The notes under the pieces are model-generated. The model saw only the letters and a list, made by a program, of their open reading frames with translations, was not told where the DNA came from and did no database searches. Source: Cycas panzhihuaensis (Eukaryota; Cycadophyta). Taken from it: DNA of 64,000 nucleotides. The number at the start of each line of letters is the position of its first letter. The first letter of the stretch is position 1. Positions 12,103 to 24,458 of the stretch are shown one piece after another. The stretch lies in NCBI GenBank assembly GCA_023213395.1, contig CM041465.1:75523741-75587740 (forward strand), written 5' to 3'. Position numbers and translations under genes: made by a program.

Positions 12103-12119
12103 ATCCCCACCTTAATGAC
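12103..12119 (-). other. Polypurine tract of element B
   Basis: On the minus strand it reads GTCATTAAGGTGGGGAT immediately before the 3' LTR. It is the expected plus-strand primer for reverse transcription. Confidence 0.75.
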
Positions 12120-12457
12120 AGAAGGTCGTTTTCCTTTATCCTATTCTAATTTATGAGGTCTTCATTTTAGCCTCATCATTACATTGAGAAAAAAACATTC
12201 TACAACCTACAAGACACATTTGTGGGAAAACCCTCAGGGGAATAAAAACCCACAGACTTGACTTCCTATTCTATGAAGTGGCTCAGGCGGCTCTTTGAGT
12301 GTAGCCAGATAGCCAAGCAGTACAAGTTGGTTGTGCAGCTTCAATCTGCTAAGTCTTCATATACCGTTTCATCATCCCCCATGCCCTTTCGGGTTTTCAT
12401 AGGTTTTAATTTTTGAAACAAGTACAACCCAACTCCTTTCGTGCCCACGAGCTGCAA

Positions 12458-15400
12458 TCAGAATTGTTCAAACTTCACCCTTTGCAGCGGTTTGGTGAAA
12501 ATATTAGCCACTTGATCTGCTATGGGGCAATGTTTCAATTGTATTGTGCCATCACGGACCAATTCCCAAATCCTATGGACTTTTGTACTAATGTGCTTTG
12601 TACGATCATGAAAAATACGATTCTTAGCCATGTGGATTACTGATTGATTGTCCACATGTAAGCTCGTTGGACCTGTGTGGGTGATATCCAAAGTATGTAA
12701 TAATTTGCGAAGCCATATTACCTCCTTGTTAGTCTCAGAAGTAGCTATGTATTCGGCTTCAGCAGTAGAATCTGCAGTGATTTTTTGCCGCCTTGACTGC
12801 CATGAAATTTGAGTTGTTCCAAGAAATGTGATGTACCTGGACATTGATCTTCCTGTATTTTTGTCACCGACAAAATCAGCCGATGTATCTTTGTAAGTCT
12901 GAAATCATTATTGTGCTCATACGACAAACCAAGTTTGTTGGTCGCCTTTAGGTACTTCAATACTTGTATTGCTGCATACCAATGGTTTTGCTTTGGAGTT
13001 GTCATGTGACGAGCAAGAATGCCAACGACATGGGCAATATCTGGCCTTGTGTTGGTAACATAAATGAGGCTACCTACAAGTTGCCGATAGAGTGTTGCGT
13101 CTGCCTCTCGAGTGTCTTCATCGAAAAATTTGACATTGGGCTCCATTGGAGTATACACTATTCTAGCATCTTCTAATCGGACCTTGACTAAAAGATCGTT
13201 GATATATTTTCCTTGGGAGAGAAAGATTTTTCCATTGCATTGGGTTACCTCAATTCCCAAGTAATATCTCATTAGTCTGAGGTCAAATAGTTCGAAGGAT
13301 CTTGACAAGTCCATCCTTAATTTGTTGATATCACGCTCATTGTTTCCAGTTATCAACATGTCGTCCACAAAGATCAAGAGATATGTGACTTTGCCTTTTT
13401 CTCTCATAATGAACAAAGTTGCATCAACGTCTTGATAGCCACATACCTCATATCCAAGTTGTCTCATTTTGTTGGACAACTTGGTGAACCAAGCACGAGG
13501 GGCTTGTTTTAGGCCATATAGTGACTTTTTCAATCTACACACTTTCTGCTCATGTCCTACTATCTCAAAGCCTTCAGGATGTATCATGTAGATTTCTTCT
13601 TCCAAATCTCCATTGAGAAAAGCAGTTTTCACATCGAGTTGGTGTATTTTCCAACCCTGTTGAGCAGCCAAGGCCACAAGTACTCTAATTGTGGGCCATT
13701 TGGTAGTTGGTGCGAAAACTTCTGTGTAGTCAATGCCTTCGCTTTGAGTGAATCCTTTTGCAACCAACCTCGCCTTGTGTTTTTCAAAGGTGTTGTCTAA
13801 TCTGTATTTATTTTTGAACACCCATTTGTTTCTGACTACCTTCCTTCCCAAAGGCAGATCAACGAGCTCCCATGCACCGTTCTTGATCAAGGATTGGTAT
13901 TCCTCATTCATGGCATTTCTCCAAACTATGTGTTTCACAGCTTCTTGGTATGATAGAGGCTCGTCATTTGAAGCAAGGTGCAGTTCATCTGGTTCAAGGT
14001 CTATGGGAAGTGATGTTTGCTCCCTTGCTCTGCAGGCACCGCTTTGAGTGCCAGTTTTGCCTACCTCATCAGATCTCAAGTCTTTGTGCAACTAGTAGGC
14101 TTCTCGAAAACCTTTGGTTGGGAATGACGTTCTCATTTCCACAACATCCTCGTCTTCATTTTGATCCTGAAAAGGATCATGGGAGATGTATGGTCTGGAG
14201 GTCGATGACATTGTTGGAATAGACAGCCTTGCAACTGAAGGTGGTGAAGGTGGTTCTTCTGCAACTCTTTTTTCTTTTGACGCTTGATGTGGTGATTCCT
14301 AGCTATTCTCCCAAGATGGCGTTGGATTGGCGCACATCGACATAGGATCTGAGTCAAGGATAGTGTCCTCCAGAGCTCTATTGTCAGATTCCAAAATTTT
14401 GAGTATTTTTTCAATGTCTACCCCCCCCAAATATTGGAATCTATACATCATATTCCTAGGCATCGTTGTATCTATGAGATGGTGCTCTAGAATCAAGTTG
14501 AAGTAGTTGATCTTCTGTCTCCGCAAACACCACATCCCTAGTGATAATGATCTTCTTTAATGTTGGGATGAAGACCTTGTACCCTTTCTTATTCATGGGG
14601 TACCCAACAAAGATGCCCTTTAAAGCTCGCGGTTGCAGCTTATTTCTATGCTCATCAAGAATGTGAGCATAATAAGTAGAGCCAAAAATTTTGAAGTGAT
14701 GGACGGTGGGAGTCTGTCTAGTCCATCGTTCATTTAGAGACGGGCCGAGCTTCGATGGACTTAAGTTGTTCATGCAGTAAACTGCAGTATAAATAGCTTC
14801 GGCCCAAAGATATGCAGGTACATTCTTTAAGGCGAGCATAGCTCGTGCCATATTCATTATGGTTCTATTAACCCTTTCAGCAACACCATTTTGTTGAGGG
14901 GTACCTCCAATAGTTGTTTCATGCTTGATCCCCCGGTGACGCAAGAAGTCTTCGAATTCATTTGAAGTATATTCGCCACCATTATCAGTCCTGAGACACT
15001 TCAGCTGATAACCAGATTTTTTCTTTGTGAGAGTCTTAAATGCCTTGAATACTATGAATGCTTCATCTTTTGATTTCAGAAAGGTCACCCATACCTTTCG
15101 AGTGAAGTCATCAATAACTGTAATGTAGTACCTCTTCCCTGTGAAATAAGTGATAGACATAGACCCACAGATGTCTGAGTGTACTAATTTAAGAGGTTGA
15201 TTGGCTTTCCATTGACTCTGGGGAAATGGTTGTCGGTGACATTTGGCAATAATGCAAGCTTCACATTTGAATGGCTTAGAGAAAAATCTGGGCAGATCTG
15301 GAGTGGAATGGGAGATTTCCTTAAGTCAATCAAGTTTGACATGCCCCATGCGAGCATGCTAGAAAGCTTCTGGGGACAGCTTGGAATGAGTCAATGTGAT

Positions 15401-15850
15401 ATTATGTGCAAGTTCTTCTTCAACACAGATGGGGGCAACAACTTGGTATGCAGAAGAAGACAATGTGGTTCCAGTCAGTCTAAATAGCTTACCTTCAAGT
15501 TTCCTACCATTACTACAAAACATGAAGGCGGGTGAATGACACTAACAACTTGATCATTAGTCAGGATGAATCGAGGTCGAATCCACGGGAGACAAATGTG
15601 GATAACGACAGAAGGTTTTGTTTGAGATGGGGAATACACAAGATATCTTTTAAAGTAAAATTAAGCAAGCTTGGGAGCTTCAGGCGTATGGAGCCCATGC
15701 CTTGAACAAGTTGTGTCGACTTATCGGCCATGTGTACTACTCCAGTGACCTCTGAATCAAAATCCTAGAAGAAGTCCCGGTGACAAGTCATGTGTTGGGT
15801 AGCTCCTGTGTCCATAACCCAGTCTGATGATGATGTTGATGCAGTATTTG
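12458..15850 (-). pseudogene. Element B pol: protease, integrase, RT, RNase H
   Basis: Copia pol in standard order. The protease motif VMDTGATQHMT is at about 15795-15835. The integrase core runs 15160-14456 with VIDDFTRKVWV, RTDNGGEYTS and NGVAERVNRT. RT lies in an open frame 14091-12745, with QLDVKTAFLNGDLEEEIYM, KKSLYGLKQAPRAWF and the active-site box FVDDMLITG (Phe in place of the usual Tyr). RNase H lies at 12844-12458, with TAEAEYIA, VDNQSVIHMAKN and the ADQVANIFTKPLQ end. RT/RNase H and integrase are long open stretches, but stops near 15190 and 14090-14420 and frame changes break the polyprotein. Confidence 0.92.
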
Positions 15851-16976
15851 CCTGTCCAAGAGGTCGAGGTAGTGGCGAATCAAACTGACAAATGGTTGTG
15901 CCACAGTGTGCCTCGATGTACCTCTTAGGTCTAGAAGTAGCAGATGAAGTGGATGGTTCCTTGCTTTGTTGAATACGTGCCTCAATGAGATTTGCTCTTG
16001 CAAATAAGTCATCATGACTCTCATCAACATTGTGAGCTTAATGTTGTTGTTGTTGATGACGAGGCAATCTGTTGTAGTCAATGCGGCAATCTTTTGCAAG
16101 GTGTCCTTTCCTATTACACCTTTGACACGTGGGAGCATTATTGTTTGATTGTTTTTAATTTACGGTTTTTTGACTGTTATTTTGTTGTTGACCTTGTTGT
16201 TGCCTCTGCTGTTGTCCCTGTTGCTTTCCCCTGCCTCTTCCGCGCCTCTTCTTCCTCCGCGTGAAGATTGACCTTGTTGTTTGGTGTAGTATACTTCCTC
16301 ATCCATGTTAGCTTCAAATGTTGCATTAGGAGTTGAATCTGAAAGTGGGAAGCTGATAGCGAAGGTCTTGTCATGTTCAATAAACTTCTCAACTAACGCT
16401 TCAAAGTTGAGGGTCTTCAGTATGCCAGATGACTGAAGATTTTCTAACAGGTTCTTATAATCAGGAACGTGTAGACTTGACTGAATTAGGAAGGCCCAAG
16501 TTATGCATTGGGTCTTAAAATCCCTGTCAATGGCCTGTTTAATGGGACGAAGAGCATTGATGGTTTCATGTGCTCGCCCTTTCTGCATTTGCATCTTGTT
16601 CATCTTCAATACCATATGAACAAACTCCAAGTCCGATCGAGTATTGAAATTTCCTTTGAGGACTTCGAGGACCTTGAAAGCAGTGTCGCTGCGTGTCATC
16701 AATCAAGTTGTGCAAGGAGAAATCTATAACTAGCAGAACCCCTGCTCTAATCTTTTGGTCTTCAATGATCCATTGTCATTGTTGCAGATTATCAGCTGGA
16801 GGTATGCCACCACTTTGTGGTGTGGTGTCGGTAGCAGGTACTATCGGGGTTGACTCCAAGTGGTCCAGCCAAAGTCCCCCGTACTTGGCTGCGTTTTTTA
16901 CTCCTGTGAACCATAGATCCCAATTCTCCTTCCCCTTTAGCGTACAATTCACATTTTGCTTGAAGTTGGTTGACAT
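15851..16976 (-). pseudogene. Element B gag with CCHC zinc knuckle
   Basis: Start chosen at the ATG at 16976 (MSTNFKQNV), where copia gag homology begins; an upstream in-frame ATG at 17009 adds only a poorly conserved leader. The N-terminal capsid region has the typical NWDLWFTGVKNAAKYGGLW block. A stop near 16780 and a frame change lead into the second capsid half (16702-16160), ending in a Gln/Gly/Arg/Asn-rich tail. The zinc knuckle C-x2-C-x4-H-x4-C (CQRCNRKGHLAKDC) lies at about 16090-16135. Normally this protein forms the retrotransposon particle and packages RNA. Confidence 0.85.
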
Positions 16977-18079
16977 GGTGGTGTGAAAAGATGAATAAGA
17001 GTGATACATATAAATGTGTATGAAAATGCACTAAGTAGAAGAAGGTGGAGTCACTGACACTTGTGACAGGTCTACCTAACGCAGCAGGGAATAATGGAGT
17101 AATACAATGTAAGATGTGAAAGCAAAGAGATCACAAATAAGTATGTGATGTAAGTGATCTAAGCAATATAAGTGAAAAGGCCTATATAGAAGCCGGCATG
17201 TGAGTGCACACAACTGATAACCAAAGTGATGTAAGATGTGTAACAAACCCAAACCTCTAACTTGTGTCCAAAGTAGGTGAGGTGTCGATGCCTAGGGGGC
17301 TTCTAGTATACGTAATTAATGGCCTTCACCCGCGATACCCACACTATTCCTTGGTGATGAAATCCAAGTAAACGTGGAGCCCAGGTACTGTCAGTCCTCA
17401 CCACATTCACCAATGAGCAGCGATATACTCTCTGAAAAGAAGTACATGCATGTTCCATGGTTACGACAGATATTGGCCCAGCTAAATTAATTATCTTGAT
17501 TAAGGGTTTTCAGTTTTCCCGGATGGTTATCAGGATAATCCCTGATTAGAGGCCGTAGGTATGGCTAACCTATCCCTCCACCACTATACCAGTTATGACC
17601 AGACCCAGTATGAAACTCACACCTCCCTTAGGGCCTGGACTTCGGCCAACCTTGGTCTATTTCAACCAAGGCGAGTATGCACACAAGTCAAGAACTGACA
17701 GTATAAAGTCGTCGAAATGAATTGATTTTAAGGAAAGTGCTCTTGTTCTCGAATAACATGTAAAAATAATTGAAAACTGAATGTAAATGAATGGAAATGC
17801 TCCACTTAAGTGTTGTTGTTGTGTTGAAGTGTAATGATGATGTGTCCACCTAGTGCCCAAATGGCACTCTATGTGCCCAAGTGGCACTCAATGAGGTCTC
17901 CAAGTGCATGCAACCATTAAAATCATACACATGATGAGCCAAATCATCAAATATTGCTCTGATCCAGATGATTGGCTAGTACAAAATATTTAAGTGTCTT
18001 ATTTGTTTTACAAAATAGCTAAAATAGGCCTCCAAAAGCCAAAAAAGCTATAAATGTCTTAAAAAAACACCTCTTACAT

Positions 18080-18129
<50 letters not shown>

Positions 18130-19138
18130 TTATTTATTTATTTTTAATGAAAGGGAAAAAAACTAAAAATTTCAAAAATACAATGTATACTGAAAAATCA
18201 AATTTTCAGTAAGCTAAGTCTATTGTTGGGCAAATTGTACCGTCTATTGCACAAATTTCAAAAAAATTTGAAAAAATTAAAAATTTCCAGATTTGTTGCC
18301 CTTCACCTGCACTTTACAAATATACAAAAATTTTTGAAAAATCTTATCAAAAACAAGCAAAAAAAACCTGTTTTAATTCGCGACCAAAATGTACTAGAAA
18401 ACCCAAAAATATTCATAACTTTTCAACAGAGCATCGAATTTATGTGAGACCTATCCCAAATGATAGATTGGGACGAGGAGGTCCAAAAACATGTATTACA
18501 GTAGGAAAAAACTCCTCAGATTTTTTTAGATCTGAGATTTTTAAATTTAGAAGGTGACTGCATAAAACAGGTTGTTTGACCCCTTTAACTTCAAAATCTC
18601 GTGTCACTCTAGTAGACAAAAGTGGTTAGAAGGCCAAAACGCACCTACTGGTGACATTTCGTGCGATTCTGAGCACTTTGAATTTTTAACCGTACCGTTA
18701 TACGAAATTACGTACAGTATCCATACAATTTGATCTTTTACTTCAAAATTTGCTTCTAATCAGTGAAAATCACTGATTTCTTCTTCTGCAACCTAGAAAT
18801 CTGATTTTTACTACAAAAATTAGCCAAAAATAGGCTAAAAATGCCAGATTTAGAACTCAAAAAGATTATTGAAAATTATTATAAGATGAGCAATTCTTGT
18901 ACTCTTTTAGCCCTGCAAATATGTTGCTTTTAGGCAGCCACACTCCTTCCTCTTATCTACAAAAATAAAATAATACAACAACATACAATTTTGTACTAAA
19001 AATCTACTATAAAAAGAGCTTTAAAAAATGGATTTGAAAAAAAATCTCAACTCTTCACTTCACATGAATGGTGAATAAGAGGAGAACATAGCTTGCAATC
19101 TCCAAGCAAGTGAGTGTGGCACTAGAATCCACCCAATG
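16977..19138 (-). other. Long untranslated leader of element B
   Basis: About 2.1 kb between primer site and gag with no domain on either strand. It includes a GC-richer half (about 17280-17660), an A/T-rich half and a long AT microsatellite. Such a long leader is unusual for copia, and could hold packaging signals or captured sequence. Confidence 0.6.
18085..18142. repeat. (AT)n followed by (TTTA)n microsatellite
   Basis: About 40 bases of alternating AT (18085-18125), then TTTA/TTAT repeats to about 18142, inside the leader of element B. Confidence 0.95.
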
Positions 19139-19150
19139 GCTCTGATACCA
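19139..19150 (-). other. Primer-binding site of element B
   Basis: GCTCTGATACCA on the + strand, i.e. TGGTATCAGAGC on the element's strand, the standard initiator Met-tRNA primer site of plant copia. It lies two bases from the 5' LTR. Confidence 0.92.
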
Positions 19151-19152
19151 TT

Positions 19153-19522
19153 TGTTGAGAGAATAGATCTAAGGATCTAGTGCACTAACACTACACAATG
19201 GCAAATAGTGAAGACAAGCACAATGTACTCAACAAGAGAAATGCTAATAGCTTGAACTTAAAGAATAGAAGTGTAGAATATATGGTCACTCTCCATGTAA
19301 TTTCAGCTTATATAATGAGAATGCTCATTAAAGTTTGGAATTTGAGTTTTCCCTCCCAATGACATTCAAACGAGATTACATGAAATTACAATGAAATGAA
19401 TTTTATTTCATTTCACTTAAGTGACTTAAGCATAGTCACCTTACCCTAAAGTTATAAACATAAAAGTGACTTTATCTAATTCTAACTTTATGAAATGGCC
19501 ATGTAACATTAACATCGTCACA
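19153..19522 (-). repeat. 5' LTR of element B (370 bp)
   Basis: Begins TGTGACGATG on the minus strand (right end at 19522) and ends in CA at 19153. It is the same repeat as 11742-12102, with about 9 extra bases around 19425. CTTAT follows immediately at 19523. Confidence 0.92.
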
Positions 19523-19899
19523 CTTATATGTTAATTTTTTCCATCGATTTTTCAAGATGTAGGACCACCAATTACAATTCAACATATATAAATTAATGTT
19601 AACTAGTTGTTAACTATTTAGGCTTTGCCATCCAATAACATCTTATTTACTTAATTAGTTATTTGCTTAGACACTAAATTAGTTAAGCATTGTAAACTCT
19701 CAACTAAATTTTCTCTTTCATATTATAAGTTGAACACCACCATTGTAAATTGAACATTGTTATAAACTAATAACTCTAATCTATAAATTGAATAGTGTTA
19801 TAAATTGATCATTATAACTTGTAGATTGATCGTTGCAAGTTATAAACTAGATGCTATTGAAAACCAAATGCTATCGATGACTAGTAGTTTATTGCAACA

Positions 19900-21960
19900 A
19901 CACCCTCAATAATTTGGGATTTGATGGCACAATAGATGTCATTCAGCATCAATACCTTTTCAAAAACATGATAGCAATCAAAGGAATTACAAACAAAGAT
20001 GGTAGTCAATGGCAATTTTCATGCATCTTAAGGGGAGTTCCATTGGTGTAGTACAAAAAGAGTAGATTGGTTAACTTTGGTAGACATAACACTGAAATTC
20101 TAACAAAGGTTCCAAAAGCTATACAACAATCAAGTAGTTGATCAAGCCCTGAAGGATGTTAGACAAATGCTAAGAGAGTCTATTTTAGATTACAAAAGTC
20201 AAATGACAATCATTACAAAGAATATGACTAATGGTGAGAAGGTATTGAACTATCAAATGTAGACATATTTTGTTGATGAATTATCAACAAAACTACATGG
20301 CACACTATAGCAACACCCAATTGAGAACTTCACCCTAGCAAAAGACATGGTTGAAGTGAAGATCAATAGTGATGAAGGAAGCTCAAATCAAGACAACATG
20401 TTGGACATGCTACGTGATGAAATCAAAAAGTTGAGAGTGGAGAAGACCTGCCATGCTATTGGGACGTTAGAAGAAAACTCTAAACTAGAAACCCTAAGGC
20501 AAATAATTATAAAATTAAAAATAACTTAGCCCAAGCCTAGAAGAAGCCCGTGGGAATCCAAAAATGAGGCAAAACCCATGAATTAAGGCATGAAGACAAA
20601 AAGGAAAATCAAGAATGAAGAAAAGTGGTGTCCCACCTGCAAGGCCTCCACACACAATTTTAGAGACTATTATTATAATGGCCATTGAAATAACACTTAG
20701 GGGAAAGGGAAGGATTGAGGAGGTGAAACTAAATTAATTCACTCATCAAAGGTGGCACCTAACCCATAAAAAAAGGAAAAAATTAGTGGATTAATGCACG
20801 TTTTACGTAGAATTCAAACACGAGAGATCTAAACGTTTGTACAAAATGTCAATAATGACAATGCACACATCATAAGTGTGGGACAAGCAATCACAATTCT
20901 ATAAATTGCCCAAACAATCTCATGGCTAGCAACATAACTACAATCATGTTTGACCTATAAAGAATGTTAAAATATGTCAAGCTGCAAAGGAGAAGCAGAC
21001 CCAAGCAAAGTCCGCAAGGATAAAAGTCAGATTACCCTAGTATGAAGGTAGAAATAAACCACTTTGTAGCAACTAAGAAAGCACTTGAAGATATTGCCAA
21101 AGAAGTACAGGCAAATTGTCTCACACTATTGAAGCTTGAAATTAAGCAAGTATATAAGAGAAGGGGGGTCAATGAAGGGGTCAATGAAGCCCACCCAGGC
21201 AACAATAACACACCTAATCTCCACCAACTAGAGGTGTCGAAGGGAAAACCAAAATCAATAAACTAATTCATCAGAATATCAAAAGAAAACATCCCAAAAA
21301 CACTTAATTGAAGCATCTAGCAAAACAATTGTAAAAGATGATACCATTAACTAAAGTCATTTAGCAGTTGAAGATAAAAGCTCTCTAACTTCGAGAATCG
21401 AATGGAATAGTACAAAGTGTAAATAAGATCCTTCTATTAATCAATGAAGATCATAAAGTTGCTATGGCAATTATAGGAGAAACCAACAAAGAAGTAATCA
21501 CAGACAAAGGTTTTGTTATAAGCATGCTTTTGGTACAGACCCAAAAAACACTAGGTTGTCCACAAATGGTTGCAACAACTTATTCGATCAAGCTCACCAA
21601 TGAAATACAAACCAACCCATGGGAGTAGTTCCCAACTTAAAAGTCAACATACTAGGAAGAGAAGTAACTCTAGAATTAATAATTATCAAAACAATCAAGG
21701 GAATAGTGTCCTATCCAATGCTACTAGGAAGGCCATGGTTGTATGAGATAGATTACCTCTAAAATTGGAAGCACAAAACCTTTAACTCGTTACATGATGA
21801 GAAAATAACATCCATGCCAATGATGAATAAAAGAAACATAATTGAAATCATACCCAACAAGGATCCAATAGTACCACTGCAAGTGAAAAGACATCCAACT
21901 CATTTGATGAAACAACTACATTTGGAAACATAGAAGAAGTGATCACTATGAGTAATCCCT
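19900..21960 (+). pseudogene. Element E gag and aspartic protease (decayed)
   Basis: Gag traces lie at 19900-20800, including a coiled-coil-like stretch (MVEVKINSDEGSSNQDNMLD, 20347 on) and a degenerate zinc knuckle WCPTCKASTHNFRDY at about 20625-20670, in which the last Cys is Tyr. Protease traces span about 21430-21770. There a decayed catalytic region (ITDKGFVISML) is followed by VTLELIIIKTIKGIVSYPM and LLGRPWLYEIDY, the flap and C-terminal signature of gypsy proteases. A following spacer reads EPNYYGEL, and a related phrase (EPNFYGEL) recurs near the start of element D at about 39780. Many stops; not functional. Confidence 0.6.
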
Positions 21961-22137
21961 ATGAAAAGGAGCCAAACTATTATGGAGAGCTCCATCTTGA
22001 TTTAAACTTTGAGGGAGGTGATACAAATACCTACCTAAGAAATTAGTTGCAAGGAGCATATAAAGCAGATGGGCCTAAGGCTGGCTATTATAATATGAAA
22101 ATTGACCCCAACGGAAATCATAATAAAGGATTTAACC

Positions 22138-22340
22138 TCGCATAGGCTAGCGCAATGGTATTAAAGGTAGGGTCTCACCCCTGAGACCCAAGTTTGAGTC
22201 TTGTCGAAGGCAAATGCTTGTTTGGGGGCTTCTAAGGTGGCGGTCTTTTGCTAGTGCTAGGCACGAAGATGTTTGGGTTTTCCCTAATAGTGCTAAATTA
22301 TGAGTGAAAGATACTACCCTAGGAGAAGTAGTGGTGATTG
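22138..22340 (+). mobile_element. tRNA-derived SINE
   Basis: A pol III A box TAGCGCAATGG (22148-22158) and a near-perfect B box GTTTGAGTC (22192-22200) are spaced as in a tRNA. Between them an eight-base-pair hairpin, GGGTCTCA-CCCC-TGAGACCC, takes the place of the anticodon arm. The 3' limit and target duplication are not clear. It lies inside element E just left of the LINE. Confidence 0.6.
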
Positions 22341-23070
22341 TAATGATGCTAACACCTCTAGGTGATCTAAAAAAATCATAGTAATCATCAAAACAGAAGG
22401 GGACATTGCCATGCAAATGGGAAAAGTCCTAAGGAAAATTGAATGGACGTTAACAACCACAATTCCCCAAGTTGCAGCAAGAAATTGGTGGATCAATCAA
22501 GGGATAACAAGAATGAAACACCATTATTGCAGATAATGCTTTTGTTCCTTGAATTTTATTTGAATGTATGATATTGCTCTGCTAGGGTTTAGAGTCGGCG
22601 GTGGCGACCTATGTGCTTCTCTAGAGTTTGTTTCAGCTTGCGGGAGGATAACAGAGCCTCCACAATGGGACAATGGAGGGGTGAGACCCTTCAGAACTGT
22701 GTTTTTATCTCTTTTGAGCGACAAGGGGCATTTACCAGCATACTCTTCTCTCTGGAGTTGGGTTTAGATATTCATTCGGTAGAGGTAGATGCAAGGAAGC
22801 AAGGCTCCCAGTGAGCAGCAGACATATTTGTAGTCTCCAGATCAAGTTCATGGTGGGCGTGCCGAGTCAACAAAGGAGTCTCAGGAGTGGTTAGACAATT
22901 TGCTCTAACAGTTGTCATTGCAGGAAAAGGCACTTGATCCCAGACCAGAGGGAGAGAGAGGTTTCCAAGGATTGTTGGCAGCATACTCTGTCGGGTGAGG
23001 GTTTCTACTTTGACCTCAGTAGTAAGATGAATCAATTTTTTGAAGTAGTTCTTCTGGTTTTTTCAAAATA

Positions 23071-24162
23071 ATGGAGGAAGCTTTGTGTTTAACGAATATG
23101 GATAATAATCAAAATTCATCCCTAGACCAGTCTCATAAACAGACACAAAACCTTAACCAAATCCATAATCTAAATAAAGGAAAATCGTATCTAGAGGCCT
23201 TGAGAAATGGAGAAGAAATAGAATCCTTTGACATAAACCCCATTATGAATGAGGATATGATTTGAATATCCATTCCAAAGAGATTGTTCGATCGTATAGA
23301 GAGGCACTGGGAGAACTTTCTAGTTGGGCCCTTTTCTGGCCCTAGACTTGAAGTGGACCCTATCAAGAAATGGGTGGGGCAAAGATGGAAGTTGAAAGGG
23401 TCGGTGGAGGTCATAGCACTCCCAAAGGGATGCGTGCTTTTTAAATTCATGTACCAAGAAGACATGATAAATGTCTTACTCAGATCGCCTTGGATGATGG
23501 GGAGGAAAGCGGTCCTCATGGAGAAATAGCATTAGAACCTCGATTTAGTTGAAGGATCTATCAAGCAAATCCCTCTTTGGGTACAGCTCCCTAGATTTCC
23601 CATTACAAGCCTGGGATATGGACATTATAAAAGAGATAGCTAAGGTTATTGGCCCTCTTTTGGCGGTGGATTTAGCCACTAAGAATAGGAGCAAATTGGT
23701 GAATGCAAGATTCGTAAGCTTTGGCCGAATGGATGTGCCCCTTCTCAAAGTGTGAAAATTGAGGGGGAAGGATGGAGCAGAGACTAGAAAGTAATGTACG
23801 AACTTGAAAATATTAGATGTATAATTTGTAAATGCTTGGGCCACCTTTCTCAAAACTGCCCTGGAGCACTAAAGACAAAGTCTAAGGTGATCCATGAGGG
23901 TGATAAGGGCGAGGACAGCGACAAGCAAGGTAGCCATCTAGGGGCTCTTGATGAGGGGAAGAGGATAGAAGAAGATTTAACAGAAGATGGAAAGGAGCTA
24001 GAGTTGGATGAGGAAGATACCCTTCTTAAAGATGGGGAGGAAGAAGGAAGGGAGGGGGATAGGATGAGTACCCTCCCAGCTTATGACCAAACTCAAATGG
24101 AAGAGATTGAGCTCGTCAACAAGGATAAGGAGACCTTAATAGGGGAGAAGGTTGCCTCCTAA
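23071..24162 (+). pseudogene. LINE ORF1, RNA-binding protein (broken)
   Basis: Starts at the ATG at 23071. The region around 23280-23760 matches the plant LINE ORF1 N-terminal domain (often labelled DUF4283), with PRLEVDPIKKWVGQRW and the WMMGRKAVLMEK segment. Stops near 23265 and 23529 and a frame change near 23755 break it. A zinc knuckle of CCHC type, CIICKCLGHLSQNC, is at about 23819-23862, and an acidic Glu/Asp-rich tail runs to 24162. ORF1 normally binds LINE RNA. The stop codons make this copy non-functional. Confidence 0.8.
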
Positions 24163-24458
24163 AACGAAGGCCCAACCCCTGCACATAGACAAGAGGAGCA
24201 AGGAAAACCTGAGAGGGTATGGAAAATCAGAGATAAAGGGAATCAGGAGGAACACAAGGACCTGGAACAATTCAAAGGTCCAGATTTTGAAAGTGAAAGG
24301 AGGGTTGGTAGGCCCCCTCTGAGGTTGCTGTGAGAAAGGGAGCCAGCTTCACAGGTAGACTAAGGTAGTTAGAGAACTTTAAGAAATGGAGGCAAGTTAG
24401 GCCCCAAGTTATGAAGTAAAAGATGATGAGATCCGCGGGAGAAGGAGGCGATGCAACC

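Larger units (their letters stand above)
11742..19522 (-). mobile_element. Complete but mutated copia element B
   Basis: Minus-strand copia element with both LTRs, a perfect 12-base Met-tRNA primer site, polypurine tract and all coding domains. It is flanked by the perfect 5-bp duplication CTTAT (11737-11741 and 19523-19527). Length is about 7.8 kb. Gag and pol carry stops and frame changes, so this copy is not autonomous. It inserted into sequence that looks like an LTR of a C-like relic. An unusually long leader of about 2.1 kb separates the primer site from gag. Confidence 0.93.
19528..22507 (+). mobile_element. Gypsy element E, left part
   Basis: Decayed Ty3/gypsy internal sequence on the + strand with gag and protease traces. 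It is cut at 22507 by the LINE and resumes at 35625 with the end of integrase. RT, RNase H and the integrase core are absent between protease and the insertion point, so E had probably lost its pol core before the LINE arrived. The 5' LTR was not identified; the first 350 bases after element B are AT-rich with repeated TATAAATTGA-like motifs. Confidence 0.65.

Noticed and set aside
22147-22416. Minus-strand frame with RQDSNLGLRGE
   Set aside because: This is the antisense reading of the SINE, a well-known source of spurious proteins.
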